NCBI RefSeq assembly: GCF_000006405.1
Contig: NW_003205208.1
Location: 72,551 to 136,550, forward strand
Direction: 5' to 3'
Length of the DNA: 64,000 nucleotides
DNA from: Perkinsus marinus ATCC 50983
Taxonomy: Eukaryota; Perkinsozoa; Perkinsida; Perkinsidae
The position numbers and the translations under genes are program-made. Below the pieces are notes generated by a model. The model did not search any database. It worked only from the letters and a program-made list of their open reading frames with translations, and was not told the origin of the DNA. Shown piece after piece: positions 1-10,062 of the stretch. Every line of letters begins with the position of its first letter. Positions within the stretch are counted from its first letter, which is position 1.

Positions 1-109
1 CAGCCGTCGTTGCTCACATCCGTAAAAGCGAGTTGTTGACGTTCTGCTGGCTATATAATAGAATAAGATGAGAAAGCAAAACAGATGCACTCCACATCAC
101 CAATAATCA

Positions 110-970
110 TCACTTCTTCGATACCTTCGGCAAGTGTATCAGAACCACGCTGGGCTTTGATTTATTGTTAGGGACGAATTCCACCGTGTTGTCGTACGAG
201 AAGTAGAACCACTGTGCAGGGACGTTAACGAACTGCTTCGTCTTGTAGAAATTGTCGAGCTGTATAAGCTCTCCACAACGTGCCTTACTCAACTTCATGG
301 GGCCAGTGCCTGAGTTATATATTGCGGAACTCTGACCTAGCGGACTGCGCCAGTCTCTAAAAGAAATGCGCGCCAGTGAATCTTTCGCTCTGAAATAAGT
401 GCTGACATCATGTGGCCCGATCCGGTTGTCATATAACCCTGTAGGCGTCTCCTCGTCCGATGTGAGGGAACCGTCGGGAGCCGACACTGCATAAGGGATG
501 GCGACACAAGCGGCATCGTATTTTTTCGGATTCTCGCAGGCCGTCATTGTTAGATTGTGAACATAATCACCCTTCTTAGAGACCATCTGGACAACTTCGG
601 CCGACCCCGGTGGCACCTTCAGATCGAAGCCAACTTCGTAGTAAGGATATATCTCAGGACCCTCACTACGTCCAAAACGTTTCAAGATGAAAGTGTTGTC
701 CTTGATAACGGCGCTATCGTACCGAAAAGCGTAATAATGGATTCCGAAATAGTTGTAACCCACGATAGCCTCCCCAGGAGAGTCGTATTGGAAGAACATG
801 CACCCCCTGAGCATCATTCCAGGTGTAGGACTAAACACATCTTGGTAGGCGCAGTATTTCCCAGGCTTGAGAGAGGCATCAACACCGGTGACGACACCAT
901 AACCAGCTAACACTGCCATAGTGACCAACGCGGTGGCAGCAGACAGCATTTGATTCGAGGAAAGACTCAA
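110..970 (-). CDS. Secreted protein of unknown function
   Basis: This is an intronless 286-residue reading frame. The N-terminus (residues 1 to about 32) looks like a signal peptide: a short polar start, then a hydrophobic stretch around LSAATALVTMAVLAGYG, then a plausible cleavage site after GVDA. The mature part is rich in Tyr, Phe and Gly and has a few Cys residues (CAYQD, GCMFF, TACENPKK, DAACVA, ARCGE), which suggests an extracellular disulphide-bonded fold. I do not recognise a domain. Small secreted proteins of this kind recur in the window (10063-10832, 33228-36166), consistent with a large secretome. There is no intron, unlike nearly all other genes here. Confident that it is coding; function unknown. 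Confidence 0.7.
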   Translation of the reverse strand: MSLSSNQMLSAATALVTMAVLAGYGVVTGVDASLKPGKYCAYQDVFSPTPGMMLRGCMFFQYDSPGEAIVGYNYFGIHYYAFRYDSAVIKDNTFILKRFGRSEGPEIYPYYEVGFDLKVPPGSAEVVQMVSKKGDYVHNLTMTACENPKKYDAACVAIPYAVSAPDGSLTSDEETPTGLYDNRIGPHDVSTYFRAKDSLARISFRDWRSPLGQSSAIYNSGTGPMKLSKARCGELIQLDNFYKTKQFVNVPAQWFYFSYDNTVEFVPNNKSKPSVVLIHLPKVSKK

Positions 971-3532
971 AAGACTGAGAGCATTTCGTATCGCGAACCT
1001 TCAAGATTGAGTGAAGATAAGACTCCGTCATCAAAGCCCTGCGTAGCATCTTCTTGAGTATTAAGCCAATCACCACTGGTGAATAGTAACCCCAAACTGA
1101 CTGGTAACATCTTCCTTAGAAGATGTGCTAGTTACTATTATCAAGGGCCGGAAGAAAGGATCCCACAAGTACCCCTCATTCGGGAGTCTTTCTCATTCAT
1201 CAACATCGATCAACTCTCGTAATTCACGTTAAACGCTACCAATGAACAAACTTCCGCACAGCCTTGTGCAGCATAGCCCTCCAACACTGGACAAAACAAC
1301 ACGAGAAGACCATCTACCAGAGAGTGTGAACAAGTAACAAGAGAGAGAGGATGTTGAAGTTCTCACTCCTGAAATTATCGTCAACCATCTTTACTTGGGT
1401 CTTACGTTCTGTGAAACGTTACTGTTGGATGATGATGCATAATAACACAAGCGTGAATCACGTTGCGTGATATGCTAAGTCCAAACATGTACTGCTATCA
1501 GTGATTTCACTTGGAGAGAGCTTATCACCAAGTGCAGCTGTTTTAAAACCGTTCGGGGAGCAGCTGCTACGCATCTGATAATTACAAGTGACTCTAGTCG
1601 CTGTTACTCTCAGCCTGTGAGGTTTTCATTCTCATCACGCATGTATTGCGCGGCGCTTATGTGAGCGGTATTTGGCGACTGACCTTGACTGACTAAAAAA
1701 CGCAGCTAACTCGTTATACGGAGTATTCTCCTGGAGAAGGTCAGTGAGACGAATGTGCCGGCGCACCACGACGGTGTGGATCCTATTGACAATCAAATCA
1801 ATACGATCAAGATAGGCCTGCTGCTAGAAGAGTAAGAAAATCGTCCTCAGTCCGGAAGTTTCATTCACTCATTAGTAATCAATTAACATACGATATGCTT
1901 CATCAGACACACTATTTCAAACCTCTCTAGTGAGGCTCACAGCGTAACAACGTAGCCGAAAGGCAGCTAATGATGAATATTCGCGGTCCGCGGGTCACGG
2001 GTCTAAGGATGGTTTCGTGAGGGGAAATGAAGACGGTTTTCGCGAGCTATGTGGCTCGGACGAAAACCTCAATAGGAGATTCACTTCAACCGTAGAAATG
2101 TGGACTCCGATACGAATATATTTCACAACCAAAGATCTTGAGAATCTCCAGACTGGAGACTCCAGTGAAGATGTGCTTCCGACGATGCATCGCACTATGT
2201 TAATTGAGGGTGTTGATGTAGCGTATTGCCATCTCATACGTCATTTCCCACACTGCGAACGCGACCCATATGAGCTGAGCAGAACCAATAGATATCCTGA
2301 TTATTGGACAACATGCTCAATGATAGTGTAACTCATAACGATCGAGCCATATATTCAACTCGTGCCATCTACAACACGTCAACATGACGCAGCAGCACCA
2401 CGTGAATTCGAACATTTCAAGACCAATCTCTGGTCACATAATTTCAGTTACAGCCATACCATTTAAAATTTACCTTTTTATTTTAGAGCCCTATACTGTA
2501 GGCAGGTCACACCTGCGTGATGTGCATAAAAGGTTTGGGCGCGCCCTCCCAGAGGGCCACACCTCTGGCGCGTTTATGCCATATGGCATGTGTTGAAGCT
2601 TCGGGCAAAGCAGGTGCCAAGCACCAAGAGCAGCAGAATCAGCAGCTTCGGACAAAGTTTATCGTGAAAGGTGAGGTTAATGGACGCGTAGCAACTTTCG
2701 TTCATCTGCTCGCTGCTCTTCTAAACGAGAGAATCGCTTCGCTCTGCCATTTTCCCCTGCTTTCACAACAGTCAGAATTCCTGCCAGCCAGATGAGACGA
2801 CTTTCAGACCACGCATTCCTACAGACGACTCGCGACACGTGAGCCAAGCAGTCGAGATAGATGCACTGATTGAACGTCTTCATAAGATACCACTCCCTTT
2901 AGGGCTGGTCCATGAGCATCCTTCAAGCACACAAGGAGTAATACTGCAGCCACACACGTGCTGGACAAGAGATGGTATGAAGTACACAAAACCACAGGGA
3001 TACTGCTGAGACCGTCTCCGTGCGTAATGCTTTGCCACCATCTCCAACTATTGGAGACCACATGCACGCTGATGTTAGTAGCAGTCTTGTAGCTGAATCA
3101 GCTAAGCTGATCCTGGCTCGTCGGTCCGCAGCACTTAGACCGACGCTTTATATCGTGAGGAGCATACTCCTGCACTTGCTCACCAATATCATGACCACAA
3201 CCAGCTTTGTCGTTTCAGGCTCATCCGAGTTCCCTCATATTCTGATCGACTGCTTAAAAGAAACGTAGATGCTCCTAGTATACATCCACAGAGTTGAATA
3301 ACTGCATCGCTACATATCTCAACACACAAAGGCGTCAACAGTGACATGACAAAACTGAAAATTCAAGTATTGATAGTAATAAAATTGATTATAAAAAATT
3401 CATCCCGAATTTCGCTGAAGAATATTAACCAACACAGAGCCACTTTTTTCCGTAAAAATCCAACCATCACTTTTGCGAAGGCTTCATTGCCAACGCTGTG
3501 CTCATTGATCATATGAAAAAAAAACTATGATA
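971..3532. other. Gene-poor stretch
   Basis: I see no gene I can support here. A 104-codon frame at 2017-2331 (+) is the best candidate for an exon or gene fragment but has no recognisable domain and no clear splice context. A CG-rich patch with short palindromes lies near 2520-2600. The final 150 bp are A/T-rich and lead into the 3' end of the MPP gene. Confidence 0.5.
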
Positions 3533-6500
3533 TTAATATCTCCACCACCAAGTTTGTCTCCTGAGATCCCACAGTTGAAGTAAACCGTGTAAGGGGCCGA
3601 CACCAGTCATAGTGATCTCAGCATCGTGTAGGCGATTCCAAGCAACACGTTGGACCTCCTCTGAACCACACCAAACGTAACGAAGTATACCATCGTAGTG
3701 TTGGAGAAACAAATAATTACTCTTTTCTGCGGAGCCCAGGCATTTTCCCACAAAATTGGAATATAAATTTCGATAAAAGTGTACAAAAATCAATGAAAAT
3801 TTCCTCAGAATTTTCATATTCTCACCAACACATGTAGTCGAAATATGCAAATTTTCCCACACTGTACCCCAATCTTACGGGAATCTATTTGATCCAACCT
3901 CTCAACAAATTCCGCGGGAGAGAGTCTTCGGCCATATGCCAAAATTTGCCGACCAATATCCTCAGCAACTCCTGAAAAAACCAAAGAAAACAAATCTCGT
4001 GCGAAAAAATTTACATATCCATAAATAAATTAATACGAAAGTGACGTGATATAATGAGCAATAATTTATACAGTTTAGGAAAAAATACAACTCGAAAATA
4101 CGGAAAGTTTTCCAAAAAAATAACGGAAAATTTTACCACTACGGTTATCCATAGAAAAATAAATGTGGAATTGAATAAAATTCTGTTTTGAGGAGGAAAA
4201 AATTTCCTGTGAGTGAATAGTAAAAAAATGGAAAAAATATAAATAATAAATTAATGTGGTATTGACTTGATGTAATAAACAATAATTTATATAATTTACG
4301 AAAAAATGCAACTCGAAAATTTCCAAAAAAATACCAAAAAATAATTTACCTGTAGTGTTATCCAGTCCCGAGAAGAAATTGGTCTTGAGTTCTCTCTTAG
4401 CCTTCATAACTTCCTCCTCAGTCAGCGAATACGAAAAGCTCGTCACCCCGAACATAAGGTCACCTGAAATTTAGAAAAAAATAATAATTTCCATATTGTC
4501 GTTCATATTTTTCCACACTAACTTCAATTCTCTGAGGAGATTTCCACACGAATTATGGTACAAAATTCAACGAAAATTCGCAAAGTATTTTTAACTCACC
4601 GACTGCGTGCTCAACCGCGACTTCATCCGTAGCAATATAGAATCCAAACAAGCCCGTATCCTTATATGCGATGTTAAAACCGGTATAATAATCTGATCGA
4701 AAAATTTAACCAAAATTTACCTCACATAAATTAACTCACCAAAACACCCAACGTCCATTCTAGTGGCGCCAGTCTGTGTGATGCGATTCGCTGATTGCAG
4801 ACCCGGAACCAAACCTGTAGGGACAAAAATAGGGAAAAATATACGTACTAATTCGAGAAAATATAAAGAGTGGTATGATATACTCGGCGCGATAATAACG
4901 ATAATAATAACGAATATATGTTCGCTATCCTCACTAGTTGTGAAAAGTTCATATATACGAATTCGAGTAGAAATGTACAGAAACCAATAAGAATTTCCCA
5001 AAATTTCCTCAAAAATTTCACATTTTCCCACACTGGAGAAAATTGTCTAAATTAGTTCACGGAGATTCCCATTTCACCACGCGTTAATCACATAGAAAAA
5101 TATAAAAAAAATGACGATTTTCCATCAGAAAAATTATACAAATTTCCATAAATTCTACGAATCACAACAAAATCACAAAATTGATGAAAATTTTCACAAT
5201 TTTTTTCACAAATTTCCATTTTTTTACCTTCATTTTTCTTATCATAGCTACCAATAATCGCATTCATCAACATAAACGTGATGTAGTCGGGACTTCTCCA
5301 GGGCACTCCTTCATAAGCGATCGCAATGTGAGCCGTAGGACCCATATCATCATTTCTAACAGCATGAAAAAACGTCACGCGCCACAAAATTATTTCCCTA
5401 CCTATACACCAATTCCGATGCGCAAAAATATGGTTTTTCCTCCAACATACGCGGCCCTGCAGTCGGTCGAATATTTGCAAACTTTTTTTCCGCCTAAAAC
5501 ACCAAAAATGCCAAACATTCCACGCTTCGCTCCGCCTACTTCCTTCACAATTTGAGCGTGATCAACAGGCCCAACAGCAACAAGAACCATTCGATCAGCG
5601 GTGAAGTTATTATAGAGGTAATTCACCATATGGTCGCGCTTGATCGTCGCCACATTTTCTTCGGGACCAATGACAGTTTGCCTGAAAAAAGAACTGCGGA
5701 TAAAATATGGAGTCTCACCCTAGTGACATGAAAAACATGAGTTCTGCACAGAGTATTACACCACTTCACGTAAAGCGAGTGAAACTCCATTACATGAAAT
5801 ATTAACGATGAAATAACAAAATTTCATCCGAAAATACAAGAAAAATCTCAATCGAAATCTCGTCGAGAAAACAAAAAAAATAATATAGTAAAAATAACCG
5901 ATAAAATCACTACCCTAGCGAGCAATCTCTATAACAGGCTGTGTGGACTTTATCGTAAAGTAGTTCTTCATAAGATTGATTCACAGCTTGAAGATCTTGT
6001 GTAATACGAACCCGTTCCTGAGATTAACCAGCAGTGTTGGGGTAAAAATATATTTATTCGCTTTCCTCAGCTGAGCTCAGGAGTTTACATACAAATTTAG
6101 GTAGAAGTGATTACAGAAACTAATGAGAATTTCCTCACAAATTTCATATTGTCACCAACAACATGTGCATATTTTCAGAAACCAATGAGAATTTCCTCAG
6201 AAATTCTTCATAGTCATTAACAACATGTGCATATTTTCCCACACGGAAAACGAAACACACTTACTTTTTCAATTTCATCACCGTCTAGTTTAGGGTTGAG
6301 AATGCAGTCCGCCAAAATGTCAATACATGGCAAAATACCATCTTTAGTCGTTTTAGCATAAAATCTGAAGAAAAAAAATCACAAAAAATTCCCAGAAAAC
6401 CTACGCTGTTTGTTCGCGACCAGTGTAGGAATTCAAATTAGCGCCAAGATTTTCAACCTCTGTTTCCAGCTGATCGCGCGATCTGTTCTTGGTGCCCTTG

Positions 6501-6850
6501 TAAAGAACTCTCTCCAAAAAATGAGCAGTTCCTGAGGAAAAAAAAATTTTTTTCCGAAAAAAAAATAATTTTACCGTTAGACTCTTTAGTTTCATATCTA
6601 GCACCGGCGTCAATCCACAAACCAACTGTCGCGGAATCCGTATAAGAAAATTGAGTGGCGACTCTCATACCATTCGGAAGTCTCGTAACCTGACATGAAA
6701 TGAATCTTACCAAGGCGAACCTCAAGATACCTGGGTTGGTGACACGTTGTGCATCTCAGTGGTGACAGTGGAGCCCCAGTAGTAGCTCCTCCTCGACTGA
6801 GTCCACAAACCATAAAGAGGACGACGGCAAAGGCAGCGGGTAGCCAACAT
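3533..6850 (-). CDS. Mitochondrial processing peptidase beta subunit (M16 family), 13 exons
   Basis: MPP-beta removes targeting peptides from imported mitochondrial precursors, and in many eukaryotes it is also a core subunit of complex III. The start at 6850 follows an in-frame stop and gives a basic targeting peptide ([14 protein letters not shown]). I place exons at 6850-6731, 6689-6575, 6531-6405, 6364-6265, 6017-5914, 5681-5540, 5493-5408, 5355-5228, 4814-4740, 4692-4600, 4463-4350, 3971-3879 and 3660-3533. Together they total 1425 nt (474 residues), the usual family length. Recognisable blocks are [50 protein letters not shown] and a family-typical C-terminus ending RRQTWWWRY. The zinc motif reads HFLER where HxxEH is expected, so one histidine ligand is Arg. 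Its twelve introns include members of five shared intron families. Confidence 0.93.
3696..3864. mobile_element. MITE-2 copy in MPP intron 12
   Basis: The copy begins TAGTGTTGGAG and ends TTTTCCCACACTG, with the internal AATTTCCTCAGAATTTTC and CACCAACACATGTAG blocks. It forms most of the 218-nt intron 3878-3661. Confidence 0.65.
4907..5036. mobile_element. MITE-2 copy in MPP intron 8
   Basis: This partial copy has ATATGTTCGC, AGAAATGTACAGAAACCAAT, AATTTCCTCAAAAATTTC and a terminal TTTTCCCACACTG. Confidence 0.6.
5356..5407 (-). mobile_element. GTGGCGCGTGACG-type intron, 52 nt (MPP intron 7)
   Basis: The intron contains TTTTGTGGCGCGTGACG followed by a T-run. Nearly the same block occurs in introns at 35313-35354 and just upstream of the exon starting at 49815, and in reverse orientation at 22182-22233. 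The flanking exons join as [13 protein letters not shown]. Confidence 0.75.
5494..5539 (-). mobile_element. GCGGAGCGAAGC-type intron, 46 nt (MPP intron 6)
   Basis: The intron begins GTAGGCGGAGCGAAGCG, and removing it joins KE to AEKKFAN in frame. The same GCGGAGCGAAGC core, in reverse orientation, sits near the 5' end of introns at 22461-22504 and 46396-46445. Confidence 0.7.
5712..5793 (-). mobile_element. TGGAGTTTCACC element (MITE-1), within MPP intron 5
   Basis: The copy runs from a CTCACCCTAG end to GAGTGAAACTCCA and carries the shared ACTTCACGTAAA and internal GAGTATTAC blocks. It makes up much of a 232-nt intron, while the non-element introns of the same gene are about 40 nt. Confidence 0.65.
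6019..6246. mobile_element. CAGTGTTGG element (MITE-2), fills MPP intron 4
   Basis: One end reads CAGTGTTGGGG with the shared CTCAGCTGAGCTCAGGAG core. The other carries ACATGTGCATATTTTCCCACAC. The central ACAGAAACCAATGAGAATTTCC block appears twice, suggesting an internal duplication. The element accounts for nearly all of the 247-nt intron 6264-6018. Confidence 0.7.
6690..6730 (-). mobile_element. Hairpin-type introner, 41 nt (MPP intron 1)
   Basis: The intron separates exons encoding NVSPTQ and VTRLPNGM. It opens with GTATCTTGAGGT and contains GTAAGATTC, the inverted arms shared with introns at 10.3, 30.4, 34.0-35.0, 45.4 and 48.0 kb. Relative to the 34.0-35.0 kb copies it is in reverse orientation. 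Confidence 0.75.
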
Positions 6851-6987
6851 TCAATAATAATAACAACAACACCGTCACAATATCTTTATCTTGCTCTTGA
6901 ACGCCTTGGTAAAAAGCGCGCGCCATTCTAATCGATTTCACAAGATTTTCTTCATAACGCGATACACACCATTACAGAAACTTCAAC

Positions 6988-9188
6988 TCATGCAGTAGTA
7001 GCTGTCCTCTGACGTAGGAATTCCCTTATGGTTGGCTCGAGCCAATTTTGAAGGGTAAGGTCGGGGACTAGGCGTTCGAGAGTACGTAACACTGCCAAGC
7101 ATCGAAGTAGATCTTCCTCAGTGAAATGCAACATCCATCTGACCAATTCTCTCGAACAAGCCAACGCTATACGACGACATCGATCATCACGTTTTAACAC
7201 GGGTAAAAACGTCACAGGTTGTTGGTATAAACATTGTAAGCTCTCAATTAACGCAGTAAGAGTTGGTGGATCGCAATAACGGCAACTGTAAAGTGTATGA
7301 GAGAGAACACGATCGAGCCAAATCTCCACGACTTCGCTCGGAGGTTGCCGAATTCCGTATCTGATCTCAGCGAAATAATCACACACGCATGTTATTAATC
7401 GTTTTACTTCAGTGTGGTCACCAAATGGACCACAGGCCAGTCCACCATCGCTCTATCTGTGCAGTATGCGGTCACGAGATCGATCAACCTATCGTTACTA
7501 AGTTGAAAATGCGCCATCACAAACGCAAGGTCGGGCACGCTGTGGCTGTCCCATGCGAGACCCTCATGCTCAGTTATGGTTTCTGCCAGATTCCCCAACG
7601 CTTTCACAACAACTTCTTCAACACGTTCAGACTGAGTAAGTTGACCAGCGATAGTAGCAAGTGTGAGGCCCTTCAGCATTCGCATAATCGCCGCTGGAGG
7701 GACCAACGAGGTCGCCTCTTGCATCTCGTGGTGTTCGAAAATACTCGCTGTTTTAGTGAACAGATCTGGCCAACGATTATAGGAGTATCCATAGGAAGCC
7801 AACTCGCCCATGCCAATGAGAAGATGCGAGAGTGCTATATACGGCACCTAAAACCCAACATTCAAAATACTCCAACGGTAGAGCACCCAACTCTCCACCA
7901 AAAGGTCCCTGGTTCAAATCCCCCCTTACATATTCAAACCCATCTATGCACTGGTCAGCAATTAAATCAAATAACTCCTTATTAATCAAGCCAGCCTTCG
8001 AAGCCGCTGTAATAACGTAAACACTGGAATTATAAAAAGTGCAATTCGCCATCGCCAAGTCGTTTCCGATGCAGCCACGATATGATTCCAAAATAGTTCT
8101 CATTAACTCGTGGAATAAAGGCTCATACCTGATCCACCATTATTTATCGAATTATGATTTAGTCGAAAACACCAACATAATGTTATCCAATTTAGCCAAG
8201 GCGTTCAACAATTGAACTCTTTCTGTGACCAACATGTGCGCCGTTCTGCCCTGTAGCCGATTCAGAATCCTTCCTATAAGTTCGTCTCGTATTTTTATCA
8301 ACTCCACTTGGTCAACATCACAATTCATCACCTTATTACGATTCACACAAATTGACAATGCATACCTGCGGGACACTACAGCACACAATAAATCTGCACG
8401 CATGCGCACGTACATTATCGAACCCAGGTCCTCCACCCGATCCAAGTTCCTCCTGATAAATAGCAGGAGGTCTTTCGCCAACGCGCCGTCCATAGGGCGA
8501 TGTCCAGCATGAAGCCTCGCCAACGTTCGGAAGCCCTCCACGACGAGATTCACATCATCATAGGATCGCCATTGACGCTTAAACTAAACAGCAAGATCAA
8601 TACAAACATAAACTCAATTCTCAACACTAGAAGAAGAATTTCCACGAGAGCAAATCTAATGTACTAAATAGCTGAAAATTTTCACCAAGAAAATGTCCTT
8701 GGCCCTGTCATCAGTGTTGGAGTAGAAATATATTTTTCGCTTTCCTCGGCTGAGCTCGGGAGTTTCCATACGAATTATGGTAGAAGTGTACAGAAACCAA
8801 TGAGAATTTCCTCAGAAATTACTTATTGTCACCGACACGTGCATGTTTTCTCACTCAATTTTTAGTAACTTTTTCATCAATTTTTTTGACAAAAAATGAA
8901 AATGACAAAATAAATTTTTACCACTCGTTCCTCCCCACTTCCTACTCTAGCAGTCATCTCCTGCACTTTACCAAAATCCGCCTTTTCCCCATGAAATAAA
9001 TTTGGTACCATTCTCCGCATATCTTGTAGCAATTTCGCATCTTCTAATTTAACCGGTGACAACACTGAGCGTATCCGCCGTGAATTCGGTGCACTCGAAT
9101 GGTCCTGTTGCATGCGAGATGATATACTGCGAATATTGATCATCGCGACTCGACCAACTGCATATGAAGACGCTCGTGTAGATAGCAT
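6988..9188 (-). CDS. Mitochondrial helical-repeat protein of unknown function
   Basis: The predicted N-terminus (MLSTRASSYAVGRVAMINIR) is Arg/Ser-rich without acids, as in a mitochondrial targeting peptide. A first exon (9188 to about 8920) joins, across an intron holding a MITE-2 copy, to FKRQWRSYDDVNLVVEG at about 8585. Further exons run about 8585-8156, 8108-7932 and 7849-6988. The protein is almost all helix, with repeated Leu/Ala-rich segments of about 35-40 residues that resemble FASTK/RAP-type or other organellar RNA-binding helical repeats. I see no RAP domain at the C-terminus, so the family is not settled. The frame changes by one near 7395-7410 without a normal intron: either a very short intron or a one-base assembly error. 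Its neighbour MPP-beta is also mitochondrial. Confidence 0.7.
7850..7931 (+). mobile_element. tRNA-like sequence forming an 82-nt intron (antisense to the gene)
   Basis: On the minus strand this is a GT-AG intron that restores frame (FEY to VPYIALSHLL). On the plus strand it reads like a tRNA: an A-box/D-arm TACTCCAACGGTAGAGCA and a B-box GGTTCAAATCC. The acceptor and T stems pair poorly, so it looks like a tRNA relic rather than a working tRNA. Confidence 0.6.
8712..8860. mobile_element. MITE-2 copy in an intron
   Basis: It starts CAGTGTTGGAGTAG, carries TTCGCTTTCCTCGGCTGAGC and CAGAAACCAATGAGAATTTC, and ends near GTGCATGTTTTC. Confidence 0.6.
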
Positions 9189-10062
9189 GAGAAAAAGTAA
9201 CTTGCTAAAATATGCGTAAACTTTTTTTTTCCAAAATTATCATAAACTCAGGAAATTAGGAATAGTAACAAATACGTTTATAAAAGTCGAATCGTAAATT
9301 ATTATTTTAAGGAATGGAAGTGTGAGAAAAAGATATGCACATGATCAACTACATGTGTTGATGAAAATATGAGAAAAATTTTGGGAAATCCTTATCGATT
9401 TTTCTGCACTTCTACCCTAGTAATTCGAGGAAAGGAAGCACTTAGCAGTTGAGAGTTGATAAAAACTAGCTGCCCGCGTCGCTTCGCTCCGGGGAATCTC
9501 TAGCTCTTACGGAGGGGGGTTATAGTGCATTTCCTGCATGGTTTTTGCACTTGGTTTGTTATGAAAGTAAAGTGTGGACTCCACAGTGTGGAGTAATAGT
9601 TGAAGGTTTCGTTTGGGTGGAAGAGTACTCACATACGATCGCCAAATGGTTGCAAATTTGCACGAACTGCGTGAGTACACAAATTGTCTAACTGCAAGAA
9701 GTGCAAGAAAACTTGATGAAATTACGCACGATGTAGAATTGGGAATGCGTTGAGAAGAGTAGAATTGTACTGTTGGGAGGCTTTTAGAATTATTAAATAT
9801 AAATCAACTCATAAGAGGGACACTTGCTGAGAGTATAAGAGCAAGTAATGAGAATTTGTGGAAGAAATTTGAAAATGTGAGATTTTGACGCACGATTATA
9901 GCCGAGTAGCATAAAAGTATTAATAAAATGATCTGAAAAAAGGCGGAGCGAAGTTTTGTCAAACAGCGGAGCGAAACGATTCAGGAGTACATTTTTTGTC
10001 AATTCAGTGCCGCTACTACTAAGCTTCTACATCAGTTACATTACTGTTCTTTTACTTCCTCT
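9189..10062. other. Intergenic, no supported gene
   Basis: The stretch is A/T-rich. GCTTCGCTCCG-type motifs occur at about 9481, 9942 and 9966, the same core seen in one intron family. I see nothing else. Confidence 0.5.

Noticed and set aside
2017-2331. 104-codon frame as a gene
   Set aside because: No domain, no splice context and no similarity that I can see; kept only as a note in the gene-poor stretch.
5494-5540. First splice model for MPP exon 6 with the coding read [12 protein letters not shown]
   Set aside because: It required an intron at 5502-5457 and gave poor MPP similarity. Treating 5539-5494 as the intron gives [16 protein letters not shown] and matches the family.
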